The translations under genes and the position numbers were made by a program. The notes under the pieces were generated by a model. It made no database searches. It saw nothing but the letters and a program-made list of their open reading frames with translations, and was not told where the DNA came from. Positions 7,732-15,908 of a stretch of DNA of 64,000 nt are shown here, one piece after another; position 1 is the stretch's first letter, and every line of letters begins with the position of its first letter. The DNA is taken from positions 2,368,847-2,432,846 of the forward strand of contig NZ_KV440953.1 of assembly GCF_001636425.1 (NCBI RefSeq), given 5' to 3'. The DNA is from Heyndrickxia acidicola. Its GTDB lineage: Bacteria > Bacillota > Bacilli > Bacillales > Bacillaceae_C.

Positions 7732-8268
7732 TTAAGTAAGCGAATCTTCTTTTTGCATCTGTACAATTCTTGCACTGATATTAGCTATTAAATGAAGGAT
7801 GGACATCAGGACAAGGCCAGAAACAATCAAAACCATAACAGCTGAAAGTTTTCCAGTCAGTATGACAGTAATAGTGGCCAGGATGACTAGAACAAAAGCC
7901 AACAGCAAACCAAAGACTAGTTGATTTTTCATTTTTTTAAGTTTTCTTAGCTTAGCAATGCCATTTATCGAAATATCAGGAAAACAGACGTTCTCCCTTT
8001 CCGCTTGAAAGTAATGCCATCCAAGCCATTCAGCAGTGTGTGTCCAGCCTGCTTTTTGAAAAATATTAAGATACTCCTGCTTATGTTTACTCCTTATCCA
8101 CTCATAATCCGTTCTATATTTAAATCGTTGCTGGTTAGTTTTTTCAAAATAATAGTAAAAATAGCGGCAGCCTTTTAAAATCCAGCCGTTTCTGGCCATT
8201 TGTTTCAGCCAGTCTTCCTCCTTTTTAATTTGCCAGGCAAAAAAAGGTTTAAAAACTCTTTTTTTCAT
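7732..8268 (-). CDS. DUF2812 domain membrane protein
   Basis: 178 residues. The N-terminal soluble domain has the DUF2812 signature (FFAWQIKKEEDWLKQMARNG and W-rich AEWLGWHYFQAERENVCFPD). Two membrane segments follow at about residues 118-138 and 142-165. In Firmicutes these proteins are usually encoded beside a PadR regulator and may sense envelope stress, but no partner is present here; the gene stands alone between repeat elements. The function is unknown. The ribosome site is GAAGGGAA. Confidence 0.85.
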   Translation of the reverse strand: MKKRVFKPFFAWQIKKEEDWLKQMARNGWILKGCRYFYYYFEKTNQQRFKYRTDYEWIRSKHKQEYLNIFQKAGWTHTAEWLGWHYFQAERENVCFPDISINGIAKLRKLKKMKNQLVFGLLLAFVLVILATITVILTGKLSAVMVLIVSGLVLMSILHLIANISARIVQMQKEDSLT

Positions 8269-8621
8269 TATTTCCCTTCCTCTAAAGCTTAGTTTATATC
8301 TTATATTTTATTATATAAAGCCCTTTTCCTCCATCCATTGAAGGGCTATTTATGAACATATTGTTTATTTTTTTCAAGGCTATTTCGGAAGCAATTCATA
8401 ATTATAACGCAGGACCCGTTATCTTAAGGCTATACAACAAAGTTTACGAAAGGAGACTTTAGAAAAGAACCTATTGTATTAGAAGCTGGAACAATCGGAG
8501 AACACAATAGTAGAAGAACAAGAAGAATGTTATACAGAATGGAGACAGTAGGTGCCGGGTTTTTAAGGAACTGTTAACTATATATCCATTGATAAAACAG
8601 CGAAACCCGGATTATAAGAGT
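8269..8621. other. Intergenic region with a repeat fragment and a long stem
   Basis: Holds an inverted fragment of family R2 (about 8425-8465, CAACAAAGTTTACGAAAGG) and a CCGGGTTT...AAACCCGG inverted repeat (about 8555-8612) just past the stop of the stress gene. No gene is supported. Confidence 0.5.
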
Positions 8622-9044
8622 TTAATTCAGTTCAAGTAAGACAACAATTTTTCCAACCTCCAGCTCCGATACTGTCATTTCCGCTTCCTCATCAAGGCAC
8701 CCATAGCTTGCTAACAGATGCTTCAGATCATCATGGGTTTCCCCATAGACATAAGAGGCTATTGGAGCTGCGGCCAGGATATGGCCAATGCCGGGATTAA
8801 GCAGCTGGGGAAGAATAAAAATACCTCCAAGACCAGCAAGCAAACCTGATAGTATGCCGAGGAAGCGGTGGCTGATTGCCTGTTTTTCTGAAACCTGCAT
8901 GGTCTGGGTAATGACTTCCATGTCATGAACAGCTTTTGATACGACAGATATTTGACCGCATTCAAAGCCTTCCAGCAATAAATGATAGATATAGCTGATC
9001 GTTTCCTCAGCAGTATAAAATGAACCGACTTTTTGCATATCCAT
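8622..9044 (-). CDS. General stress protein 17M-like (YflT-type) protein
   Basis: 140 residues. The N-terminus (VGSFYTAEETISYIYHLLLE) and the central glycine-rich helical hairpin (RFLGILSGLLAGLGGIFILP) match the heat-stress YflT/GSP17M domain of Bacillus. In that family a short sensor-like domain precedes an amphipathic glycine-rich hairpin. The exact role is unknown; relatives belong to the sigma-B general stress regulon. AAAGGAGG lies about 10 bp before ATG 9044. The usual GGATxxG-type repeats seen in longer relatives are absent, so this is a compact version. Confidence 0.65.
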   Translation of the reverse strand: MDMQKVGSFYTAEETISYIYHLLLEGFECGQISVVSKAVHDMEVITQTMQVSEKQAISHRFLGILSGLLAGLGGIFILPQLLNPGIGHILAAAPIASYVYGETHDDLKHLLASYGCLDEEAEMTVSELEVGKIVVLLELN

Positions 9045-9296
9045 CCACCCTTTTCCTCCTTTATCAATTCTTTCGACTGCAGGTTTAAAACAACATCCCT
9101 TACCACTTACTCTACCTTTTTAAACAGGATAACGTATTTCTTTTACAACTTTATTGTGTACATATTTCATCTAGATAACAAAGTTTTACAGTTATGCCTG
9201 CTCTTCTTAAGATTTTTTTCATGATATTGAAAAATAGTGTATGAAATCCAAAAAGAGGAACAACCTATAACTAAACATTTATAAGGAGATGATAAA

Positions 9297-9638
9297 ATGA
9301 ATAAAATCAGAGTGATCATTATGGCCCTAGTCGTGGTATTAGCCGCTGCCGGATTTTCCTCCGTTCATGCTCAGGAAACAGCAAAGCAGCAGCCAATGGA
9401 ACAACAGCATGTAAAACTCACAGCAAAACAAAAAGCAGAATTGGCAAATCTGACAAAGGATTTAATGGAAAAGAAAAAACAATTAGTGAGTAAATACGCC
9501 GAATTTGGTGTAATTCCGAAAGAAAAGGCTGACAAAATCATTGCCCATTTAGACAAACGTTACGCTGAAATGGACAAAAATGGATTTATTCCTCAATGGA
9601 AGCATCATCATGAGCATCATCAGCATCATCAAGATTAA
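9297..9638 (+). CDS. Secreted DUF2680 protein (YckD-like) with His-rich tail
   Basis: 113 residues with a clear signal peptide (about 1-26, cleavage near SVHAQ). The DUF2680 helical domain follows (KQKAELANLTKDLMEKKKQL, then EFGVIPKEKADKIIAHLDKR). The C-terminus is histidine-rich (KHHHEHHQHHQD), with eight His in twelve residues, which may bind metal. It is exported. AAGGAGATGATAAAATG gives a strong start. The function of YckD proteins is unknown. Confidence 0.9.
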   Translation: MNKIRVIIMALVVVLAAAGFSSVHAQETAKQQPMEQQHVKLTAKQKAELANLTKDLMEKKKQLVSKYAEFGVIPKEKADKIIAHLDKRYAEMDKNGFIPQWKHHHEHHQHHQD

Positions 9639-9676
9639 TTAAATTCTTGGTTGAATGAAGAGAAATTTCAAATCAA

Positions 9677-9709
9677 AGGGGAGTGACTTTTTTGTCACCC
9701 CCCTTTTTT
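9677..9709. terminator. Bidirectional terminator between yckD-like gene and dioxygenase gene
   Basis: GGGGAGTGAC pairs with GTCACCCCCC around TTTTTT and is followed by TTTTTTC on the plus strand. The minus strand reads into the opposite flank of the convergent gene. Confidence 0.8.
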
Positions 9710-9712
9710 CTT

Positions 9713-10567
9713 TTAATGAACCTTTAACTGTATTAGATTGCCTGAAGGATCGTGAACAAAGTAAGCTTTGTTTTCCTCTTGTATCTTTACTTTCATGGAA
9801 CTTAATGTTGAAATGATATGATTCAATGTTTCTTTATCACTTAAAACAATAGTGAAATAATGAAGTCCTGCACTTTTTTTCGATGGTGCGGGTATTCCTT
9901 CACCATTCCAAATGTTTAAACCGATGTGGTGATGATATTCTCCTGTCGATATAAATAAGGCATGATTACTAAGCTTTTGGACAATATTAAATCCAAGGCC
10001 ACTTACATAAAAATCCCCTGCATCCTTTAGATTTGCTACGTGCAGATGAATGTGGCCCATGATTGTGTCTTTCGGCAAACCAAGCCATTCCTTTTCTTTC
10101 CCCTGCGCAAGCAAATCTTGAGCCTGAATGGGCTCTGTCGCCATTACCACTTGGCCCTCCGTCCATTCCCACTCCTCAGAAGGCCGGTCTGCATAAACCT
10201 CAATACCATTTCCATCAGGATACTGCAGATAAATGGCTTCACTAACCAGATGATAAGATGCTCCCTGAATTGGATATCCAGTCCTTAGAAGGTGGTACAA
10301 AAACACACCCAGCTCTGAACGGTTTGGCAACAAAAGCGCGAAATGGTAAAGTCCTGTTCTTCTTGATTCTTTCGGGAGCACACCCTCAGGCTGCTCGAGC
10401 GTCAACAGAGGTTGATAACCATCTGCTGTTAAGAGAACTTTTTGTTCAAATTGCTGTAGAATTTTTAAGCCTAGTATACCCTGATAGAATACAATCGATT
10501 TTTCTATATCCTCTACTATTAAGTTAATGGATGCAGCAAAGATATTGGGGGGCTGGTGAAATGTCAT
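9713..10567 (-). CDS. catE: VOC-family ring-cleavage dioxygenase, CatE-like
   Basis: 284 residues with two glyoxalase/VOC modules, roughly 10-128 and 168-284, the layout of 2,3-catechol dioxygenases such as CatE (YfiE). The second module shows the metal-site histidines (GHIHLHV, His172/174; YHHHIGL, His212-214). The usual last ligand is a glutamate, but here the position in SGNLIQL appears to be Gln280. The promoter carries a perfect ACTTAC-N5-GTAAGT dyad after the -10, matching the reported CatR/YodB control of B. subtilis catE. It likely detoxifies catechols or related quinols. Substrate is unproven, and the paralogues MhqA/MhqE/MhqO are alternatives. Confidence 0.8.
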   Translation of the reverse strand: MTFHQPPNIFAASINLIVEDIEKSIVFYQGILGLKILQQFEQKVLLTADGYQPLLTLEQPEGVLPKESRRTGLYHFALLLPNRSELGVFLYHLLRTGYPIQGASYHLVSEAIYLQYPDGNGIEVYADRPSEEWEWTEGQVVMATEPIQAQDLLAQGKEKEWLGLPKDTIMGHIHLHVANLKDAGDFYVSGLGFNIVQKLSNHALFISTGEYHHHIGLNIWNGEGIPAPSKKSAGLHYFTIVLSDKETLNHIISTLSSMKVKIQEENKAYFVHDPSGNLIQLKVH

Positions 10568-10591
10568 TTTATAGTATTCCTTTCTATATTA

Positions 10592-10638
10592 ACTTACTTT
10601 ATGTAAGTAACTATATATTTGATAATACATTACGTCAA
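10592..10638 (-). promoter_or_regulatory. Dioxygenase promoter with HxlR-type operator
   Basis: On the minus strand: -35 TTGACG (10638-10633), 17-bp spacer, -10 TATAGT (10615-10610), then the perfect dyad ACTTAC-N5-GTAAGT (10592-10608), whose core is TTAC-TTTAT-GTAA. The core and spacer are identical to the site at 4004-4020. Confidence 0.85.
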
Positions 10639-10745
10639 GCAGTAAGTTCCTCCTAGTTTATATAGTTTATTGATTTTTCAGAATCTATGAGGTTATTATC
10701 CAAAAAAACGGGTATAGATAGTTAAATGGAGAGGAGGTGATATTC

Positions 10746-10937
10746 ATGAGATGTGATATCTGTGGAAACAAAGGAATGGTTAACGGAGTATATTGTAAAT
10801 GCGGACATGGAATTTATTTAGCTATTGAAAATGGGGATTACCATGGAGATTCAGAGTATGAAAAAATGCTTGCTGACACATATATTCGGTATGAAAAATT
10901 ATTTAACGGGTTAGGAGAATATCAACAATGCGTGTAA
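10746..10937 (+). CDS. Small zinc-ribbon-like protein, 63 residues
   Basis: Starts MRCDICGNKGMVNGVYCKCG: two CxxC or CxC knuckles in the first 20 residues suggest a structural zinc site. An acidic helical tail follows (YHGDSEYEKMLADTYIRYEK). GAGGAGGTGA sits 5-7 bp before ATG 10746, a very strong site, and a terminator follows. The family is not recognised and no function is assigned. It is transcribed divergently from the dioxygenase gene, so the 10592-10638 operator region lies in its upstream DNA. Confidence 0.8.
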   Translation: MRCDICGNKGMVNGVYCKCGHGIYLAIENGDYHGDSEYEKMLADTYIRYEKLFNGLGEYQQCV

Positions 10938-10956
10938 AGCAAAATACTTCGTAGCG

Positions 10957-10989
10957 GGCAGGAATCATTAAAAAGAATCCTGCCTTTTG
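10957..10989 (+). terminator. Terminator of the zinc-ribbon gene
   Basis: GGCAGGAAT pairs with ATTCTTT-free arm AATCCTGCC and runs into TTTTGTTT. It lies 20 bp past the stop. Confidence 0.82.
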
Positions 10990-11273
10990 TTTAGCATATC
11001 CTTTTTGTGTGCTTTGGTGCAGTTTCTCAATGAATTAGTTAATAAAATAGATTAACCAATAAGTACATATTTATTCATTGGACATTTTTCACTTTCTAAG
11101 CAAATCCAACCTATCCATAAACCCGCCATTTTTTATACTTCTTCTTATTCTTCTTCCGTTTAAATCTTTCAATTCCTCATCCTTTTCCTTTTTGTACGAT
11201 TATTACCATCTATATTTCGTCGAACTTGTAAAAAAATAAAATGGGAGCTACATCCCACAAGGAGGCGATAACA

Positions 11274-12128
11274 TTGATAAAAGGAAAGAAAAGGCTGTTT
11301 GCAGCACCTGTGCTATTGTTGGGCCTTGCTGCCTGCAATCATCAAGGGAACAACTCTGCCATGGATAATACCCGTGATGACAGAGCTTTGCGTAATGTCA
11401 GTTATAATGAAGGAAATGTACCGCATCCCTATCATAGAGGTGTAATTACACACAATCAAAATGATAAAACCAGGTACCGCTATCCGGATAGGCTTGTAGG
11501 GGTAAATATATCTGCTATGGATACTAACCAGTCAAGCTCGGTTTATCCGCAAACAAAAGCAGTGTTAACACAGGATGCTAAATATGAATCAGTACCGGTT
11601 AATCCAGAGAATGCGATAGGCTTTCAGGCAGGCCCCATTCCGGGAGTACAGGCAGGTATATCTCCAGGAGGAAATTCAACAAGTCAAAATGGGGGCAACC
11701 TCGCAAGTCCTGGAACACAGAATCAGTCTCCTGCCCAAAATAACGCTTCTATTGGAAATATGGCCAAGCAGGTAATTGATTTAACAAACCAGCAGAGGAA
11801 ACAAAACGGACTTCCTGCTTTAAAAGCAGATAAGCAATTAAGCGGAGTTGCCGATAAAAAGGCAACTGATATGGAGCAAAACCACTATTTTTCCCATACA
11901 AGCCCTACCTATGGGTCTCCTTTTGATATGATGCGCGATTTTGGAGTAACCTATAATACCGCTGGAGAAAACATTGCAAAGGGACAACAATCGGCACAGG
12001 ATGTAGTAAATCAGTGGATGAATAGCGAAGGGCATCGCAAAAATATTCTTAATCCTAATTTCACTAATATCGGTGTAGGATATGACACAAATGGAAATTA
12101 TTGGTCACAAATGTTTACTGGTAAGTAA
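11274..12128 (+). CDS. CAP/SCP-domain lipoprotein (YkwD-like)
   Basis: 284 residues from a TTG at 11274, chosen because AAGGAGG (11259-11265) is well placed and the start gives a perfect lipoprotein signal (KKRLFAAPVLLLGLAACNHQ, lipobox LAAC). The ATG at 11241 would bury this signal. A low-complexity Asn/Gly/Ser linker (about 110-170) leads to a C-terminal CAP domain (about 175-284) with DLTNQQRKQNGLPAL, HYFSHTSPTYGSPFDM, GENIAKG and SEGHRKNILNPNFTNIGVG. CAP proteins of this type in Bacillus are linked to spore or cell-surface functions; the biochemical activity is unknown. Confidence 0.92.
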   Translation: MIKGKKRLFAAPVLLLGLAACNHQGNNSAMDNTRDDRALRNVSYNEGNVPHPYHRGVITHNQNDKTRYRYPDRLVGVNISAMDTNQSSSVYPQTKAVLTQDAKYESVPVNPENAIGFQAGPIPGVQAGISPGGNSTSQNGGNLASPGTQNQSPAQNNASIGNMAKQVIDLTNQQRKQNGLPALKADKQLSGVADKKATDMEQNHYFSHTSPTYGSPFDMMRDFGVTYNTAGENIAKGQQSAQDVVNQWMNSEGHRKNILNPNFTNIGVGYDTNGNYWSQMFTGK

Positions 12129-12332
12129 ATAAAGAAAAAGGAAATCGGAGCTGGAAAGAGGAAATCTTAGCTTTCTTCCCGGTTTTCTTTTTTTTATTCC
12201 CTTGCCGGCTAATCTACGGAAAAGCGTTTAAAAATCACACCTGGCCGGGTTTATCTTCCTCTTGTATTTCAATGTATTCGCTTCCTATAAAGCCTATCAC
12301 ATTAAAGCATACCAAGCATTTTTTCACCTTAG

Positions 12333-12378
12333 GCTGTTTTCGCATAGAATGTTGGTTTTCGTACAATAGTATAAAATT
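12333..12378 (-). repeat. Fragment of dispersed element R2
   Basis: AGGCTGTTTTCGCATAG followed by a CGTACAAT block matches, in inverted orientation, the right end of the element at 7120-7290. It lies inside an otherwise unsupported 91-codon frame and explains part of its sequence. Confidence 0.55.
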
Positions 12379-12487
12379 ACGCCAGGTTTCTAACCGATTT
12401 TGGCGAAAATTTAATTTTGTATAGTGAAACGCTGTTTTACCCACTTTTTCATTATAATAGCAGCAAAATTTTTTTATAATTAATATC

Positions 12488-12739
12488 TTAGCGGCTAATA
12501 CTATCCGCAAATGTTTTAAGCACTGTTCCTAATCCTTCCTTTGAAAAAAAATAGAAACATGTAAAGGTAGTTATAACCATGATGGTTTTAAAAGGGATTC
12601 CACGAATCTTTAGTAAATATTTGCTTATGACCCAAACAATGAATAATGGAAGAATAAAATAGTGAAACATCATATCCATTATTCCATTTTCTAAAGCATT
12701 AAATATGCTGTGCATCTGGTTGCCTATTTCAGTTGGCAT
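12488..12739 (-). CDS. Small membrane protein, 83 residues, unknown function
   Basis: Starts MPTEIGNQMHSIFNALENGI at ATG 12739, which AGGAAGGTGAAAGG precedes; an ATG six codons upstream (12757) has no site. Two hydrophobic segments (FHYFILPLFIVWVISKYLL, about 26-44, and IMVITTFTCFYFFS, about 52-65) are separated by a basic loop. I do not recognise the family. It stands alone between the CAP lipoprotein gene and a second small membrane protein gene. Confidence 0.65.
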   Translation of the reverse strand: MPTEIGNQMHSIFNALENGIMDMMFHYFILPLFIVWVISKYLLKIRGIPFKTIMVITTFTCFYFFSKEGLGTVLKTFADSISR

Positions 12740-12894
12740 TCCTTTCACCTTCCTCATAACAAATAATTCGACAAGGACTATTGATTTCCTTTAGATTTTT
12801 CATGGTACTCTTGGACCATTTTGTCAAAGCATTGGAATAGGACAAACGTATTTGAAATCTTATATAGAAAAAAAGCACCTAATAATAAGGCGCA

Positions 12895-13353
12895 TCAACT
12901 GTTTTCTCTTTTATTACACTCTATTTTTTCATCAATGAGTTTGACCATGTATTCTCTAATATAAATTTGTTTTCTTCTTTCTCTATCAATAAAAGAATAT
13001 AAAATAATGAGAACAAGCCCGATAACGGCTCCTGCCGTTTTTAAAAACCAGCTTCCTGAAAGCTCCTTAAGAAAAAGAAATTTTGTCGGTATTTGAACAA
13101 TAAACAAATAAACAATAAGCGCCACAATCAGTCCGATTGTAAAACCTCTAAATCCAAAATAAGAATCGGCTTTTTGCTGTGCTTCAAGATGTTTTTTCAT
13201 CTCAAGAAAGACCTTCTTCTGTTCAATATTCCATTTTCCGTAATATTCCTCTAATACCAGCAGATCAAAATAAGCTTTTCTTTGCAGCTTTTCATAGTTT
13301 GCATGTTTTCTTAGAGCTTTAATTTTTATTGTCAAACTTTTTCGCTTCTTCAT
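12895..13353 (-). CDS. Hypothetical membrane protein with coiled-coil N-terminus, 152 residues
   Basis: A basic, helix-rich N-terminal half (RKHANYEKLQRKAYFDLLVL, then WNIEQKKVFLEMKKHLEAQQ) precedes two membrane segments (about 73-91 and 104-122) and a charged C-terminus (RERRKQIYIREYMVKLIDEK). The ribosome site (GGTGATC) is weak. No family is recognised. Codon use and a consistent amphipathic pattern support a real gene, but its role is unknown. Confidence 0.6.
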   Translation of the reverse strand: MKKRKSLTIKIKALRKHANYEKLQRKAYFDLLVLEEYYGKWNIEQKKVFLEMKKHLEAQQKADSYFGFRGFTIGLIVALIVYLFIVQIPTKFLFLKELSGSWFLKTAGAVIGLVLIILYSFIDRERRKQIYIREYMVKLIDEKIECNKRENS

Positions 13354-13671
13354 ACTTGATCACCATAATCACTATAGTGTATTCATAATTAAATAACAAT
13401 GATCTAATTTTACCATCACCAGTTTCTGCTGGTTAATAATGATGTTTACTTTTTCAAAGATTCTTTTAACCTTGGTGATATTTGTGCTCACAAACAGTTA
13501 AAACAAGAGGATTAAAGTACAGACATGTAATACAAGAGAAGAGCAGTTAAAAAACAAAAAAAGTGGCGCAGAAAATAGGATAATGCCGCTTTAACACTAG
13601 GGGCTGACCCCTTTAATGCTTTACCGAAATCAATCATCACCTTTTCCCTTCAATCAGACTGTTACAGCCGC
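13354..13671. other. Intergenic region with a small palindromic repeat
   Basis: The only feature seen is AGGGGCTGACCCCT (about 13599-13612), related to AAGGGGTCTGACCCCTT at about 35074-35090. No gene is supported. Confidence 0.5.
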
Positions 13672-13705
13672 AAAAAACCACCTTTTATCATAAAGGTGGT
13701 TTTTA
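13672..13705 (-). terminator. Terminator of the SulP transporter gene
   Basis: AAAAACCACCTTTAT pairs with ATAAAGGTGGTTTTT, a strong A/T-flanked stem ending just past the stop on the minus strand. Confidence 0.85.
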
Positions 13706-13719
13706 CATGCGTATAGTTA

Positions 13720-15195
13720 TTACTCTCCAACCACTTTTCCCAGCACCTTGGACATTTCCAATACAGATATTTTTTCAACAAGGCGATAGCTTTCCTGATT
13801 CAGCCCATCGATGATGACTCTTGTTCCATGCTCCTTGTATTTGATGATGACTTTGTCTATTGCGCCTACTGCTGTATCATCCCAAATATGAGCATGTGAA
13901 AGATCAATAACAATTTCTTTCACATTTTCTTTAAAATCAAAAGCATTCACAAAATCTGTAACTGATGCAAAGAAAAGCTGTCCTGTGACTTTATATATTT
14001 GTCTAATTGAATTGCTGGACATTAGTTTTACTTCTATCTTTGAAATTTTCACAGCAAAGAAGACAGCACTTAAAATTACGCCAACCAGTACCCCAATCGA
14101 TAAATTATTAGTGGCAACGACAGTAATAACTGTAATGATCATGACGGCAGAATCTGTTTTTGGCAATATGTGTAGTTTAGTTAAAGAGGACCAGTCAAAC
14201 GTTCCAATACACACCATAATCATTACTGATACAAGAGCCGCCATCGGAATTTTAACTAGGACATGATTTAATGCAACGATTAAAACCATTAGAAAGACAG
14301 CAGCTACAAAAGTGGAAAGTCTTCCCCGCCCTCCAGATCTTACGTTAATTCCCGATTGCCCAATCATGGCGCAGCCGGCCATACCTCCGAACAATCCCGA
14401 AACAATATTGGCCATTCCCTGGCCACGGGCTTCCTTATTTTTATCACTGTCTGTATCCGTAAAATCATCCACAATTTGCGCTGTTAATAGGGATTCAATT
14501 AACCCTACTAGAGCTATTCCAAATGAATATGGAAAAATAATAGCAAGAGTCTCAAAGTTCATCGGCACATGCGGAAGCAGAAAGCTTGGGAGAGAAGGGG
14601 TAATTTGTCCTAAATCTCCCACAGTTCGTACGTGAGCTCCTGTTGCAACCGCAATAATAGTAACCACAATAATGGCTACCAGTGGTGAAGGAACAACTTT
14701 TGTCACCCGCGGAAACAAATAGATAATGGCAAGACCTCCTGTCACCATGGCATACATTACCCATGTAGCTCCCTTGAAATGCGGCAGCTGAGCCATAAAA
14801 ATTAGAATGGCTAATGCATTTACAAATCCGACCATAACAGAACGGGGAATAAACTTCATTAACCTGGAAATTTTCATTGATCCTAGTATAATTTGGATAA
14901 TTCCTGTCAAAATAGTTGCTGCCAAAAGATATTGGAGGCCATGGCCTCGTACCAATCCCCCCATTAACAAGGCCGTTGCTCCTGTAGCAGCTGATATCAT
15001 CGCAGGTCTTCCCCCAACCAAAGCTATAACAAAAGCAATACAAAATGATGCATATAAACCTATCATCGGCGGGACTCCCGCAATAATGGAAAAAGCGATG
15101 GCTTCTGGTATTAAGGCTAATCCCACAACTAACCCGGACAAGATATCCCCTCTTACATTGCCAAACCATTCATATTTAATTTTATTAAGATTCAA
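13720..15195 (-). CDS. SulP family anion transporter with STAS domain
   Basis: 491 residues from a TTG at 15195. The start is chosen because GGAGTGAG (about 15209-15202) precedes it and the product then begins at the family-typical [19 protein letters not shown]; an ATG at 15243 has no ribosome site. Ten or more membrane segments carry the SulP signature ([24 protein letters not shown], then [18 protein letters not shown]). The C-terminal STAS domain (about 395-491) contains [21 protein letters not shown]. The family carries sulfate, bicarbonate or other anions coupled to Na+ or H+; substrate unknown. No carbonic anhydrase lies next to it. Confidence 0.92.
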   Translation of the reverse strand: MNLNKIKYEWFGNVRGDILSGLVVGLALIPEAIAFSIIAGVPPMIGLYASFCIAFVIALVGGRPAMISAATGATALLMGGLVRGHGLQYLLAATILTGIIQIILGSMKISRLMKFIPRSVMVGFVNALAILIFMAQLPHFKGATWVMYAMVTGGLAIIYLFPRVTKVVPSPLVAIIVVTIIAVATGAHVRTVGDLGQITPSLPSFLLPHVPMNFETLAIIFPYSFGIALVGLIESLLTAQIVDDFTDTDSDKNKEARGQGMANIVSGLFGGMAGCAMIGQSGINVRSGGRGRLSTFVAAVFLMVLIVALNHVLVKIPMAALVSVMIMVCIGTFDWSSLTKLHILPKTDSAVMIITVITVVATNNLSIGVLVGVILSAVFFAVKISKIEVKLMSSNSIRQIYKVTGQLFFASVTDFVNAFDFKENVKEIVIDLSHAHIWDDTAVGAIDKVIIKYKEHGTRVIIDGLNQESYRLVEKISVLEMSKVLGKVVGE

Positions 15196-15502
15196 AAACA
15201 ACTCACTCCATATGTTCAAAATTTGATGACTTTCAACTCTCATGAAAGTCGGGGCCGTTGATAACGAAAGCCATTATAACATAAACTACAAATTGAAGAA
15301 AATGTAATTACATGGATACGTTTAGCTGGCACTTGTACTTGGTACCACTGTTTTATCTAAGGTTGTTCTTGCACAGATTACTACTTTTCGTGCAATGGAC
15401 AAATCCTTATTGTTATTCATCGAGCATAGTTTTATTTAAAAGTTTCTATATAGAGCTTAGATTGCAGCCAAGTTTACGAAAAAATAATTGTTTTCCTTAA
15501 AC
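15196..15502. other. Intergenic region, nothing recognised
   Basis: Promoter DNA of the SulP gene and AT-rich sequence. A plus-strand frame at 15312-15500 has no ribosome site or family signal. Confidence 0.4.
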
Positions 15503-15535
15503 ACAAAAAAAATCAGTAACAAATAGCTACCAATC
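15503..15535 (-). terminator. Terminator of the small DUF4396 gene
   Basis: On the minus strand GATTGGTA pairs (with wobbles) with TACTGATT, followed by TTTTTTTT. A near copy with perfect pairing terminates spoVR at 24955-24986. Confidence 0.7.
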
Positions 15536-15557
15536 CTTAAAGAAAGATTTAATGTTT

Positions 15558-15734
15558 TTATCTTTTATCTAGATTTTCCCGCACATAAGGACCAAGATAA
15601 AGCCCGTTAATACCCCAGACAATATTCATTATTTTCATGGGTTGAGGATTTTTAAAAATATCCACTAAAATGACCAGTGCTGAAATTATCCCAACAAAAA
15701 CACAGATATAAGCTATTGTGATGAGTAAACTCAC
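15558..15734 (-). CDS. Short DUF4396-like membrane protein, 58 residues
   Basis: GTG start at 15734 follows GGAGGGG. The product is one membrane helix (LLITIAYICVFVGIISALVI) and then VDIFKNPQPMKIMNIVWGIN and GLYLGPY, which matches the N-terminal part of DUF4396 proteins. Full family members are about three times longer, so this is either a truncated remnant or a minimal version. A CsoR-type operator (15770-15784) lies just upstream and a terminator just downstream, so it is a complete copper-regulated transcription unit on paper. DUF4396 genes are often found near copper genes. Its role is unknown. Confidence 0.65.
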   Translation of the reverse strand: MSLLITIAYICVFVGIISALVILVDIFKNPQPMKIMNIVWGINGLYLGPYVRENLDKR

Positions 15735-15769
15735 TAAATGCCCCTCCTATAAACAACTTTTCATTTAGG

Positions 15770-15784
15770 ATACCCCCCTACCCT
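15770..15784 (-). promoter_or_regulatory. CsoR-type copper operator upstream of the DUF4396 gene
   Basis: ATACCCCCCTACCCT on the plus strand is identical to the operator in the csoR promoter (20371-20386 region). A -10-like TAAATG lies just downstream on the minus strand. Confidence 0.7.
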
Positions 15785-15908
15785 AAATGAAAACATCTGA
15801 TTTTTATTAATAAAATATTCCAGATCCTCCAAAATCCCGTTGTTTATACTATATTTATATGATATGTTCACTAATGGAAACAAACTAACTGAAGGAGAAC
15901 TACACCAA

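Noticed and set aside
12235-12510. 91-codon minus-strand frame
   Set aside because: Starts at a TTG inside the neighbouring gene, overlaps an R2 repeat fragment and has no family signal.
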